Of a DNA stretch of 64,000 bases, positions 17,882 to 25,680 are shown one piece after another. Made by a program: the position numbers and the translations under genes. The notes beneath the pieces are model-generated. The model was not told where the DNA came from and did no database searches. It saw only the letters and a program-made list of their open reading frames with translations. Each line of letters begins with the position of its first letter. Position 1 is the stretch's first letter. Location: assembly GCF_039535095.1 (NCBI RefSeq), contig NZ_BAAAWN010000001.1, positions 1,674,001 through 1,738,000 of the forward strand, given 5' to 3'. Source of the stretch: Arthrobacter ramosus. GTDB lineage: Bacteria > Actinomycetota > Actinomycetes > Actinomycetales > Micrococcaceae.

Positions 17882-17935
17882 AAAGAGCCCCTGAACTGCG
17901 AAAACGCCATCCAAGACGCAGCTCAGGGGCTCTTT
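17882..17935. terminator. Right copy of the tRNA-Val terminator repeat
   Basis: Both 18-base arms are identical to those at 13372-13413, but the loop is 18 bases instead of 6. It lies between the convergent GH92 and NRAMP genes and can terminate either. Similarity extends slightly past the right arm (a T-rich run, then TGACCG in both copies). Confidence 0.85.
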
Positions 17936-17991
17936 TCTTGTGACCGTTATTCATTTCGGTGTCATCCCGGCCGACGGTCAGGATTATCGGG

Positions 17992-19383
17992 CTACGCGCC
18001 GGTGACCGTGGTCCAGATGCCGACGGCGCCAGCGACCACCATGATCGCGGTGGTGGCCCAGCCGAGGGTTGCGGCAAGTTTCCCGTTCCGATAGTTGCCC
18101 ATGAGGTCTTTGTCCCGGGAGATGAGCATGGTGACAATGAGGAACGGTGCAGCGGCGATCCCGTTGATGATGGCACTCAAAACCAGCAGTCCGATGGGGT
18201 CGGAATTAAACAGACTGATGATGACGCCGCCGATGGTTCCCACACCGAGCAGCACGTAGAACGTGCGCGCCTTGCTGGGGCGCCGGTCGAAGCCCCATTC
18301 CTTGCCGAGCAGTCCAGACAATCCCGCAGAGCCCGAGGCCGCCAGGACCGGGACGGCGAGGATCCCCGAGCCGACAAACCCGGCCGCGAAGAGGAACTTG
18401 GCAGCTGGGCCCGCGATGGGTTCCAGAGCCTTGGCGGCATCCGCGGCGGTCTTGATGTCCGTGCCGTTCTTTCCCAAGGTCGCCGCGGTGGCAGCGATGA
18501 TGGCGAACATGACCAGGACGGAGAAAAACATGCCGATGAATACGTCCGCGCGGGCGTCGCGGAGCTTGCGCCGGGCGGCGGGCGCCGAGTGGTCATCCAG
18601 CCCGACGGCGTTATCGCCTCCGAGGTCATCTTCCCTCAGCTCCTCGATCCGGTGCGCGCTCTGCCAGAAGAACAGGTAGGGGGAGATCGTGGTGCCCAAG
18701 ACCGCAACGATGAGCCCCAGGTAGTCCCAGCTGAAGCGGAACTGCAGGCCCAGCAGGCCCGCCGCAACGTCAGGCCAGTCCACCTTGGACACGAACAGCA
18801 CCGCCACATAGGCCAGCAGCGCAAGGCAGAGCCACTTAAAGACCTTGGCAATGACGGCGAAACCACCGGCAACCAAGACAAGGGCGATGCCGATTCCAGC
18901 GATCGCGCTCCACAGCTGGGCCGGGCCTGCACCGAACAGCTCCATGCCCTGCCCGACCGCCATCAGGTCCGCGGCCGCGTTCAGGGTGTTCGCCACCATC
19001 AGCGCCACGATGAGGATCGCGATCACCACACGTGGCTTGCGGGAGAACTTCCGGCGGGCCAACCTGCCCAGGCTGTCCCCGGTGGCCAGGGCGGTGCGGT
19101 CGCAGATTTCCTGGACGGCCATCATCATCGGCAAAGTCACCGGCGCAGTCCAGAGCATCCCGTTGGAGAAAGTGGCGCCGACCTGGGCGTAGGTCGCAAT
19201 TCCGGAAGGGTCATCATCCGCAGCGCCGGTGACCAGGCCCGGGCCGAGCAAGCCGAGGAATCGCCGGACCGGGGAGCGTTTCGCGCCCGAGGGAGCCCGA
19301 CCATCCGCGGAAGGATCCTCTGGCTTGCTGTCGATGGCTGGGGCCTCACCGGATTCCGGTTTGGTAGAGTCCACGGAACTCAT
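17992..19383 (-). CDS. NRAMP-family divalent-metal transporter with atypical motifs
   Basis: A polytopic protein of 463 residues with ~11 predicted helices and a ~45-residue hydrophilic N-terminus. AGGAG seven bases upstream supports ATG 19383 over the longer frame to 19410. NRAMP homology is evident in GLVTGAADDDPSGIATYAQVG (helix 1) and GTTISPYLFFWQSAHRIEE (helix 6). Classical NRAMP proteins have DPGN in helix 1 and MPH in helix 6; here these read DPSG and SPY. The ion may therefore not be Mn2+ or Fe2+. A TAAGCATGCTTA palindrome lies ~40 bp upstream of the start. Confidence 0.85.
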   Translation of the reverse strand: MSSVDSTKPESGEAPAIDSKPEDPSADGRAPSGAKRSPVRRFLGLLGPGLVTGAADDDPSGIATYAQVGATFSNGMLWTAPVTLPMMMAVQEICDRTALATGDSLGRLARRKFSRKPRVVIAILIVALMVANTLNAAADLMAVGQGMELFGAGPAQLWSAIAGIGIALVLVAGGFAVIAKVFKWLCLALLAYVAVLFVSKVDWPDVAAGLLGLQFRFSWDYLGLIVAVLGTTISPYLFFWQSAHRIEELREDDLGGDNAVGLDDHSAPAARRKLRDARADVFIGMFFSVLVMFAIIAATAATLGKNGTDIKTAADAAKALEPIAGPAAKFLFAAGFVGSGILAVPVLAASGSAGLSGLLGKEWGFDRRPSKARTFYVLLGVGTIGGVIISLFNSDPIGLLVLSAIINGIAAAPFLIVTMLISRDKDLMGNYRNGKLAATLGWATTAIMVVAGAVGIWTTVTGA

Positions 19384-19422
19384 ATCGTTCTCCTGTTGTT
19401 CAGTTGCCACTCACGCTAATGC

Positions 19423-19434
19423 TAAGCATGCTTA
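19423..19434. promoter_or_regulatory. Palindrome upstream of the NRAMP-like gene
   Basis: TAAGCATGCTTA is a perfect 12-bp palindrome in an A+T-rich patch ~40 bp before the start codon. Its size and position would suit a DtxR/MntR- or Fur-like metal regulator, but no such regulator is in the window. Confidence 0.4.
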
Positions 19435-19539
19435 TAATCCCCAGTCACGCCAGCTTACAGGCAAAGGGGCCTTCAGGGTTGCCGGATATCCATCGGGATA
19501 TTGGTTGTGGCCAATCGTTTGGCGGCTCAGAATGGCAGC

Positions 19540-20079
19540 ATGACAGCGTCCGGAGATGCAGCGCGTGATAAGAGGCTTGCGGAAATCGGAACGGCGGTGT
19601 TCGCCGCCGCCCCGGCGACCGTCGCCGGTCTGTTGCCGTGGGTGGTGACCCGCTGGAAAGTGAAACAGCCCGTGCCAGGCGGACTGGCGGCCCAGTGCGC
19701 AGGTGTTCTCCTGATCGGCGTCGGGACGGCGGTGATCACCAACTCGTTTGCACGGTTCGCTCTTGAGGGACTGGGAACGCCGGCACCCTTTGCGCCACCG
19801 AAGAACCTTGTGGTCAGCGGTTTCTACAGGTTCGTGCGGAACCCCATCTACGTGGGCGTTGGCGCCGCGATCACCGGACAGGGCCTCCTGCTGGGACAGC
19901 CGAAGCTGTTCGGCCTGGCGGCCCTCGGCGCAGTTCCCGTGGTGGCCTTCGTCAAGTTGTATGAGGAGCCGACGCTGGCACGCAAGTTCGGCGCCGAGTA
20001 TGAGGACTACCGCGCAAACGTCCCGCGCTGGCTGCCTCGGCTCACTCCTTGGCAGCAGGAGGGCCAGGGTCGAACCTGA
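19540..20079 (+). CDS. Isoprenylcysteine/phospholipid methyltransferase-like membrane protein
   Basis: A 179-residue integral membrane protein of the ICMT/PEMT type. The signature is in the second half: SGFYRFVRNPIYVGVGAAIT, which carries the conserved Arg-Asn-Pro-x-Tyr, and the C-terminal YEEPTLARKFGAEYEDYRAN, followed by VPRWLPR. These form the SAM-binding region of the family. About four to five helices are predicted. Substrate is unknown; bacterial members often methylate lipids or small thiol/isoprenoid compounds. ATG 19540 is chosen over an upstream in-frame TTG at 19501. The gene stands alone and ends at a strong terminator. Confidence 0.8.
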   Translation: MTASGDAARDKRLAEIGTAVFAAAPATVAGLLPWVVTRWKVKQPVPGGLAAQCAGVLLIGVGTAVITNSFARFALEGLGTPAPFAPPKNLVVSGFYRFVRNPIYVGVGAAITGQGLLLGQPKLFGLAALGAVPVVAFVKLYEEPTLARKFGAEYEDYRANVPRWLPRLTPWQQEGQGRT

Positions 20080-20100
20080 TCCGCTGCCGGGAATTGGAAA

Positions 20101-20143
20101 AGCTCTCCACCGCGACTATTGGGGGATGCCGCGGTGGAGAGCT
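20101..20143 (+). terminator. Terminator after the methyltransferase-like gene
   Basis: AGCTCTCCACCGCG and CGCGGTGGAGAGCT form a perfect 14-bp stem with a 15-base loop. Confidence 0.75.
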
Positions 20144-20235
20144 CATAGATGAATATACAGAGAATTTCTGGATATGGAAAGAAAGCCGTTATCCGACCGG
20201 CGCGCCTCATCCCAGCACCAAGCCAGTATGATGGT

Positions 20236-20259
20236 GCTTGTTCAGTGGATTGAACAAGC
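20236..20259. promoter_or_regulatory. Inverted repeat upstream of the IclR-type gene, candidate operator
   Basis: GCTTGTTCA-N6-TGAACAAGC is a perfect 9+9 inverted repeat ~100 bp upstream of the IclR-type start. A TTGAACA half-site also occurs at about 23931-23937, between the divergent dehydrogenase genes, and a TGTTCA near 21252 upstream of the transporter. A shared regulator is plausible. Confidence 0.5.
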
Positions 20260-20355
20260 GTGATTGCTGCGGATCGGAGTTCCGCTGCCCCCGGGTAGCG
20301 TTTCCGCCTGGCACGCGCCCACTCTGCGCCAGACGCACGATTGCGAAGGAGAATC

Positions 20356-21153
20356 ATGGCCGATTCCCGCACCCCCCGTTCCGCCGAAGGATTGGGGAGC
20401 TCCTCGCCGGCGCCTGCCGTGACCCGCGCGGCCGCGGTCCTGGATGCCTTGGCGGAGGCACCTTCCGGCCGGCTGACACTCAGCGATCTTTCGCGGGAAC
20501 TCGGGATTCCGAAGTCTTCCACGTCAAACCTGCTGATGGCTCTTGAAGAAGCCCGGCTTATTACGCGCGAAGGTGCCGACTTTTCACTTGGCCGGAAGCT
20601 TGTTGAACTTGGCGCCGCCTACCTCAGCCGGCTCGATGAAGTCCAGGAGTTCTACAAGTTCTGCGAGCAGGCACCAACGCTCTCCGGCGAAACAGTGCGG
20701 ATTGCGATGATCGACGGCGATCACATCATTTACCTGGCGCGCTACGAAGGGCACCCAGCCGTCCGGCTCACGTCGAACATCGGCGACAAAATGCCGCTTT
20801 CCCTGAGCGCCGTCGGAAAGGTTCTCCTGGCCCAGCTTCACGACCATGACATCGAGGCGATGTTCCCGGACGACGTGGAGCTCCCTGTCATGACCCCGAA
20901 GTCCCTCCGGAGTGCCGCTGAGCTCAAGTCCCAGGTGGCCGCGATCCGCAAGAAGGGCTATGCCCTGGAGGACGAGGAATCCACGCTCGGTGTGGTTTGC
21001 CTTGCCGTGCCCGTGCCTACCCACGGGGCACATGGCCCCAGCCTCGGTCTCTCGGTGACAGCCTTGAAGGCCACTTTTTCCGAGGAACAGGCGGCCCTGA
21101 TGGTGAAGGAACTCAAGGAGCTCGCCCACTCGCTGGGCAACCCGATGGGCTAA
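20356..21153 (+). CDS. IclR-family transcriptional regulator
   Basis: A 265-residue IclR regulator. The N-terminal winged helix-turn-helix is AVTRAAAVLDALAEAPSGRL followed by LSDLSRELGIPKSSTSNLLM. The effector domain contains SGETVRIAMIDGDHIIYLAR, PLSLSAVGKVLLAQ and LGVVCLAVPV, all usual IclR landmarks. GAAGGAG just before ATG 20356 decides the start over 20341. It precedes an MHS-type transporter gene on the same strand and opens the sugar-acid locus, so it likely controls that transporter and perhaps the dehydrogenases downstream. The effector is unknown. Confidence 0.9.
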   Translation: MADSRTPRSAEGLGSSSPAPAVTRAAAVLDALAEAPSGRLTLSDLSRELGIPKSSTSNLLMALEEARLITREGADFSLGRKLVELGAAYLSRLDEVQEFYKFCEQAPTLSGETVRIAMIDGDHIIYLARYEGHPAVRLTSNIGDKMPLSLSAVGKVLLAQLHDHDIEAMFPDDVELPVMTPKSLRSAAELKSQVAAIRKKGYALEDEESTLGVVCLAVPVPTHGAHGPSLGLSVTALKATFSEEQAALMVKELKELAHSLGNPMG

Positions 21154-21167
21154 CGGATCCAGCCGCC

Positions 21168-21206
21168 CGACGGGGTCATAAACCGGCCCGTCGACGGGGT
21201 CATAAA
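21168..21206. repeat. Short direct repeat after the IclR-type gene
   Basis: CGACGGGGTCATAAA occurs at 21168-21182 and again at 21192-21206, a 24-bp period. Function is unclear; it lies at the start of the transporter promoter region. Confidence 0.6.
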
Positions 21207-21336
21207 TAAATCTGATTACACCACTTGAAACTCGTCCAACGTGCTGTACTCTGTTCACTATAGTGATTCACGCCATGGCGGCTGACGCTATCTCGCCAGG
21301 CCAACGGGGGTCTGGAGTGTTCTTGAGGGAGTGCTT

Positions 21337-22686
21337 GTGACAACTCGTACTAAGACAAAGATTGCTGATATGGACGACGCAGTAGTTGAGCCGGAACAGC
21401 TGCGAAGGGCAACTCTTGCCAGCTCCGTAGGATCCGCCCTGGAGTACTACGACTTCTACATTTATGGCCTGGCTTCGGCCCTGATCTTCGGACCGCTGTT
21501 CTTCAAGCCCTTGGGTGAAAGCGGCGCATTGATCGCGTCGTTCGCAACCTATGGCGTTGGATTCGCGGCGCGGCCCTTCGGTGGTATCTTCTTCGGATTC
21601 ATCGGAGACCGCTTCGGCCGCAAGATGGTCCTCCTGATGACCATCGGCATGATGGGCCTTGCCAGCTTCGCGATCGGCTTGCTGCCGACGTTCGACCAGG
21701 CGGGCATGCTCGGCGCTGTCCTGCTGGTGACGCTCCGTATTGTCCAGGGCCTGGGCGCTGGAGCAGAACAAGCAGGCGCAACCACGCTGATCTCCGAAGT
21801 CGCTCCACCGAAGCGCCGCGGCTACTTCGCTTCGTTGCCCTTCGTGGGCATCCAACTTGGAACCCTCCTCGGCGCCGGTACCTTTGCGCTCATTGGCATG
21901 GCCAACAAGAACGTGCTCGAAGGCTGGTTGTGGCGTGTGCCTTTCCTCGCCAGCTTCATCCTGATCGTCGTGGCAATCTTCATCCGTCTCAGGCTGAAGG
22001 AAACCCCGGTGTTCCAGGAACTGGAGAAGCACAAGAACGTGGTGAAGAACCCCGTTGGTGAGCTCTGGAAGCACTCCAAAAAGAATGTGCTGGTGGGCAT
22101 CGGTCTCCGCATGGGCGAGAACGGCAACTCCTCGATCTACTCGGCATTGCTCATCTCCTTCATGTCAGTCAAGGAAGGCGTCTTCCCTGGCGACAAGTTC
22201 ATCGGCCCGGTCGGTCTGCTGATCGCCGCCGGATTTGCCGCCGTCATGGTGGTCACCTTCGGCGCCTTGTCGGACCGAATTGGTCGCGTCAAGGTCTACC
22301 GCTACGGGGCCTTGTTCCAGGCAGTCTTCGCGATTCCCGCCTTCTACCTGGTGACCCTCGGCAACGTGACCCTTGTATGGGCCGTCATGGTTGTCGGCAT
22401 CGCCCTTGGCGTGCAGTCCATGCTTGGCCCGCAGTGCCCGCTTCTGCCCGAGCTCTTCGGCTCGCAGTACCGCTTCACCGGTGTGGCCTTGAGCCGCGAA
22501 CTGTCTGCTGTCCTGGCCGGCGGACTCGTGCCCCTCGTTGGCGTCGCGCTCCTTGCCGCTACGGGCAACTCCTGGGTGGTCCTGGCGGTCTACTCGCTGG
22601 TCCTGGCGCTGATTTCATACATCACCACCTTCTTCACCCCGGAAACAGCCGGCCGCGACCTCCGTTCCCTGGAGGACGCGAAGTAG
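21337..22686 (+). CDS. MFS transporter, metabolite:H+ symporter (MHS) type
   Basis: A 12-helix major facilitator of 449 residues, nearest in pattern to the shikimate/alpha-ketoglutarate MHS group. The N-terminus has ALEYYDFYIYGLASALIFGP, and the loop between helices 2 and 3 carries GFIGDRFGRKMVLL, the MFS motif with Asp and Arg. The second half repeats it as GALSDRIGRVKVY. GTG 21337 is preferred to GTG 21331 because GAGGGAG lies six bases upstream of it. Next to IclR and sugar-acid dehydrogenase genes, it probably imports an organic or aldonic acid; the substrate is an inference. Confidence 0.88.
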   Translation: MTTRTKTKIADMDDAVVEPEQLRRATLASSVGSALEYYDFYIYGLASALIFGPLFFKPLGESGALIASFATYGVGFAARPFGGIFFGFIGDRFGRKMVLLMTIGMMGLASFAIGLLPTFDQAGMLGAVLLVTLRIVQGLGAGAEQAGATTLISEVAPPKRRGYFASLPFVGIQLGTLLGAGTFALIGMANKNVLEGWLWRVPFLASFILIVVAIFIRLRLKETPVFQELEKHKNVVKNPVGELWKHSKKNVLVGIGLRMGENGNSSIYSALLISFMSVKEGVFPGDKFIGPVGLLIAAGFAAVMVVTFGALSDRIGRVKVYRYGALFQAVFAIPAFYLVTLGNVTLVWAVMVVGIALGVQSMLGPQCPLLPELFGSQYRFTGVALSRELSAVLAGGLVPLVGVALLAATGNSWVVLAVYSLVLALISYITTFFTPETAGRDLRSLEDAK

Positions 22687-22714
22687 GTAGTCCCGTACCC
22701 CGACGTACGCAAGC

Positions 22715-22753
22715 AGCGACGGCCCCTTCCGAAATTCGGAGGGGGCCGTCGCT
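22715..22753 (+). terminator. Terminator after the MHS transporter gene
   Basis: AGCGACGGCCCC and GGGGCCGTCGCT form a 12-bp stem, extended internally by TCCGAA/TTCGGA and followed by a T-rich run. Confidence 0.85.
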
Positions 22754-22788
22754 TTGTTGCGCCCTGGCAAAAGCGCCCACACAGCAAA

Positions 22789-22818
22789 GCGGCCCCTCCG
22801 GAAAACCGGAGAGGCCGC
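22789..22818 (-). terminator. Terminator of the hydroxyacid dehydrogenase gene
   Basis: GCGGCCCCTCCGG-AAAA-CCGGAGAGGCCGC forms a stem with one mismatch and a four-base loop just past the stop of the minus-strand gene, followed on that strand by a T-run. Confidence 0.75.
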
Positions 22819-22844
22819 CAGGATGGCGCTGGGTTGTTGACGGT

Positions 22845-23912
22845 TTAGTAGAAATGCACCGTGTCCACGAGGTGGGGGAGTTCCCCGCCGTCGAGGAACG
22901 TACGCAGGTTGCTGATGAAACGCTCGGCGATGAGTCGGTTCTCAGCGGCACTGAGCGCCGAGGTGTGCGGTGAGACCATGACCTTCGGGTGGTTCCACAG
23001 CGGGCTGTACTGGGGGAGCGGCTCGACGGCGAAGACGTCCAGGCAGGCGTAGGACACCTGGCCGTTGTCCAGGGCTTCGACGAGTGCCTCTTCATCAACC
23101 ACGGTTCCGCGACCAACGTTGGCAAAAACCGTTCCGGGCTTCATTGCCGAGAAGACCTCGTGGTTGAAGAGTTTCTCCGTGTATGGCGTGCCGGGGAGCG
23201 TGTTGACGACGGCGTCTGCCGTAGCCAGGAGTCCCGCGAGGCCATCGTTGTCCGCGACCTCGTCGATTCCTTCGATCTCCTCGACGTTCCGCTTGGTTCC
23301 GCTCACCTTCATGCCGAGTGCGCGGGCGATGCGGGCGGTCTCGAGGCCGATTTCGCCGAGACCCGTGATGACCAGTTTGGAGCCGTTCACAAGTTTGGTG
23401 GGGGTGCGCAGCTCGGGCCAGACCTTGGCAGCCTGGTCCTGTGCAAGTTCCGCGCTGCGCTTGAAGCCGTTGAGGATGCCCAGGGCTGCGAACTCGGCGA
23501 GTGGAAGGGCGTGCACGCCTGCGGAGGTGGTGACCTTGAACTTCTGCAAGGTCTCGCTGTCGAGGCCGGAAGCCTTCACGGCGCCGCCGGCACCTGCGGC
23601 CATGGCGTGGATCCACTGCAAGTGCGGGTTGCTCTGGGCGATGCGGGCCAGGCCGGCCGGATTCTCGTTGGGGAAACCGTAGAGGATCTGGGCCTTGTTC
23701 AACATCGACCAGTAGCGTTCTTCTTGTTCGGGAGTCCGCTTGAAGTCCGGATCGCCGGAGTGGTCGGCCGGGAAGCGTTCCGGAGGAAGAAGCTCGGGTT
23801 CGTAGAGCACGGTAATGCTCGGATCTACGGCGCGGATACGCTCCACGTGCTCAGCTTCGAGCGGGACTGCGATCGCGATGGTGAGTTCATCAGTCGTCAT
23901 GGTGTTCATCAT
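22845..23912 (-). CDS. D-2-hydroxyacid dehydrogenase family protein
   Basis: NAD(P)-dependent reductase/dehydrogenase of 355 residues. The Rossmann glycine motif is VITGLGEIGLETARIARALG and the second signature is MKPGTVFANVGRGTVVDEEAL. The catalytic set is Arg in VGRGT, a Glu in VFAVEPLPQYSPLW and His in VMVSPHTSALS. Members reduce 2-keto acids, including 2-ketoaldonates. The neighbouring idonate and gluconate enzymes make a 2-ketogluconate or diketogluconate reductase role attractive but unproven. Three Met codons (23912, 23909, 23900) are possible starts with no clear RBS. It is divergent from the next gene. Confidence 0.87.
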   Translation of the reverse strand: MMNTMTTDELTIAIAVPLEAEHVERIRAVDPSITVLYEPELLPPERFPADHSGDPDFKRTPEQEERYWSMLNKAQILYGFPNENPAGLARIAQSNPHLQWIHAMAAGAGGAVKASGLDSETLQKFKVTTSAGVHALPLAEFAALGILNGFKRSAELAQDQAAKVWPELRTPTKLVNGSKLVITGLGEIGLETARIARALGMKVSGTKRNVEEIEGIDEVADNDGLAGLLATADAVVNTLPGTPYTEKLFNHEVFSAMKPGTVFANVGRGTVVDEEALVEALDNGQVSYACLDVFAVEPLPQYSPLWNHPKVMVSPHTSALSAAENRLIAERFISNLRTFLDGGELPHLVDTVHFY

Positions 23913-23983
23913 ACTGAATTGAGGCTAGGATATTGAACAGTTTTTGAAAGATGAACCACAAAGAAGTGAGGTGCAAGCGAAAG

Positions 23984-24895
23984 ATGACTTCCAAGACCGC
24001 AGGTTTTGTGGGACTCGGGCTCATGGGCTTCCCCATGGCAGCCAATCTGCTCGCCAACGGCTGGGGGGTGACTGCATGGAACCGTTCCGCCGAAGCGCTC
24101 GCCGAATTGGAGAAGCTCGGCGGAAAACGTTCGGAGTCGGTTGCCGGGCTCCGGGACCAACCCATCATCATTTTCATGCTTCCGGATCTCTCCTACATCC
24201 AGGATGCCGCAGCTCCTCTGCTCGATTCCTGGCGCTCGGACGCGCCGCTTCCGGGAACCACGGTGGTCATCATGAGCAGCGTGTCCCCGACCGCCGTGCA
24301 GGAATTCGGCCGGGCGGTCCGTAGCGCAAGTGGCGGGAACGCCGTCGTCGTCGATGCCCCGGTCAGCGGAGGCACCAAAGGCGCACAGGACGGCACACTG
24401 GCCATCATGGTGGGAGCCGGCGAAGAAGACTTCCAGCGATCGCTTCCCGTGCTCCAATCCATGGGCACCACCGTCCGCCGCATGGGCAACCTGGGCGCCG
24501 GTTCGCTGGCGAAGGCCTGCAACCAACTGATCGTCGGGACGACGACGGCGGCGCTCGCGGAAGCCGCCGAACTCGCCGAGCGCTCGGGCATGGATGCTTC
24601 TGCCCTCTTCGAGGTCCTGGCCGGCGGACTCGCCGGAAGCCGGGTCCTGGAAATTGTCGGCCCACGCCTGGCAGCCAAGGATTACGCGCCCACAGGTCCC
24701 GCGAAGTTCATGCACAAGGACCTCAAGTTCGTGCTCGAAAGCGCCGAAGCGGCCGGTGCCGCTGTCCCGATGGCGACTGCCGGCGTCGAACTCTACCGCG
24801 AACTGATTGATCAGGGCCTTGGCGACCAGGACCTTGCAGTTGTCCGCCAGACCATCGCCAACCTCAGCGACTCCTCCCTAAGCCCTCTGAACTAA
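23984..24895 (+). CDS. NAD(P)-dependent beta-hydroxyacid dehydrogenase (3-hydroxyisobutyrate dehydrogenase type)
   Basis: A 303-residue member of the 6-phosphogluconate/3-hydroxyisobutyrate dehydrogenase superfamily. The N-terminal Rossmann motif is AGFVGLGLMGFPMAANLLAN, followed by VDAPVSGGTKGAQDGTLAIM (the substrate loop) and the catalytic Lys in GAGSLAKACNQLIVG. HKDLKF near residue 250 is the usual distal motif. It starts the operon with the SDR and idonate dehydrogenase genes. ATG 23951 is an alternative start but adds an unconserved basic segment. Likely substrates are hydroxyacids from sugar-acid breakdown, such as tartronate semialdehyde/glycerate; not assigned. Confidence 0.87.
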   Translation: MTSKTAGFVGLGLMGFPMAANLLANGWGVTAWNRSAEALAELEKLGGKRSESVAGLRDQPIIIFMLPDLSYIQDAAAPLLDSWRSDAPLPGTTVVIMSSVSPTAVQEFGRAVRSASGGNAVVVDAPVSGGTKGAQDGTLAIMVGAGEEDFQRSLPVLQSMGTTVRRMGNLGAGSLAKACNQLIVGTTTAALAEAAELAERSGMDASALFEVLAGGLAGSRVLEIVGPRLAAKDYAPTGPAKFMHKDLKFVLESAEAAGAAVPMATAGVELYRELIDQGLGDQDLAVVRQTIANLSDSSLSPLN

Positions 24896-24909
24896 GTAAG
24901 GAAACAACC

Positions 24910-25680
24910 ATGAGTGGACTCTTTGATCTCACCGGGCGCGTGGCGCTCGTTACCGGATCCAGCCGCGGCATCGGCAACGCGCTGGCCCGCGGATTGGCCG
25001 ACGCCGGCGCCACCGTTGTCCTCAACGGCATCAACACGGAGCGGCTCAAGGACGCGGAATCCGCCATGGCGGCGGACTTCGGACCGGGCCGCATCCACAG
25101 CTGTGCGTTCGACGTCACCAGCGATACTGAGGCGGCCCGCGGCGTTGCCTGGGTTGAGGAGAACGTCGGCCCCCTCGAGATCCTCGTCAACAATGCGGGC
25201 ATCCAGCACCGCGTCCCGATGCTGGACCTGGATGTGAAGGACTGGGAGCGGGTCATCACCACCGACCTGACGAGCGCCTTCCTCGTAGGACGTGAAGCCG
25301 CCCGCCACATGATTCCGCGGGGCCGCGGCAAGATCATCAACATCTGCTCCGTGCAGACTGACCTGGCGCGCCCCACGATCGCCCCCTATGTGGCCGCCAA
25401 GGGTGGACTGCGGAACCTGACACGCGCCATGACCGCCGAATGGGCGGCCTCCGGCCTTCAGATCAACGGCATCGCTCCGGGTTACATCCACACCGAAATG
25501 ACCCAGAACCTCGTGGACGATCCCGACTTCAACTCCTGGATCCTTGGCCGGACGCCGGCCCACCGATGGGGCACCGTGGCGGATCTCGCCGGTCCGGCGG
25601 TCTGGCTTGCTTCCGAGGCTTCGAACTTCGTCAATGGCCAGACGATCTTCGTCGACGGCGGAATGACGGTGGTCGTGTAA
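24910..25680 (+). CDS. SDR oxidoreductase, gluconate 5-dehydrogenase-like (IdnO type)
   Basis: A classical short-chain dehydrogenase of 256 residues. It has the cofactor motif TGSSRGIG (residues ~15-22), NNAG near residue 95, a catalytic Ser in NICSVQTDL and the YxxxK pair in APYVAAKGGL. It starts SGLFDLTGRVALVTG, the same opening as gluconate 5-dehydrogenases, which interconvert 5-keto-D-gluconate and D-gluconate. AAGGAAAC precedes ATG 24910. Its stop overlaps the start of the idonate dehydrogenase-like gene (TAATG), the same pairing as IdnO with IdnD in other bacteria, which supports the function. Confidence 0.87.
   Translation: MSGLFDLTGRVALVTGSSRGIGNALARGLADAGATVVLNGINTERLKDAESAMAADFGPGRIHSCAFDVTSDTEAARGVAWVEENVGPLEILVNNAGIQHRVPMLDLDVKDWERVITTDLTSAFLVGREAARHMIPRGRGKIINICSVQTDLARPTIAPYVAAKGGLRNLTRAMTAEWAASGLQINGIAPGYIHTEMTQNLVDDPDFNSWILGRTPAHRWGTVADLAGPAVWLASEASNFVNGQTIFVDGGMTVVV

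Noticed and set aside
21168..21206. Possible CRISPR-like or phage attachment repeat
   Set aside because: Only two 15-bp copies with a 9-bp spacer, no further units and no cas or integrase genes nearby.
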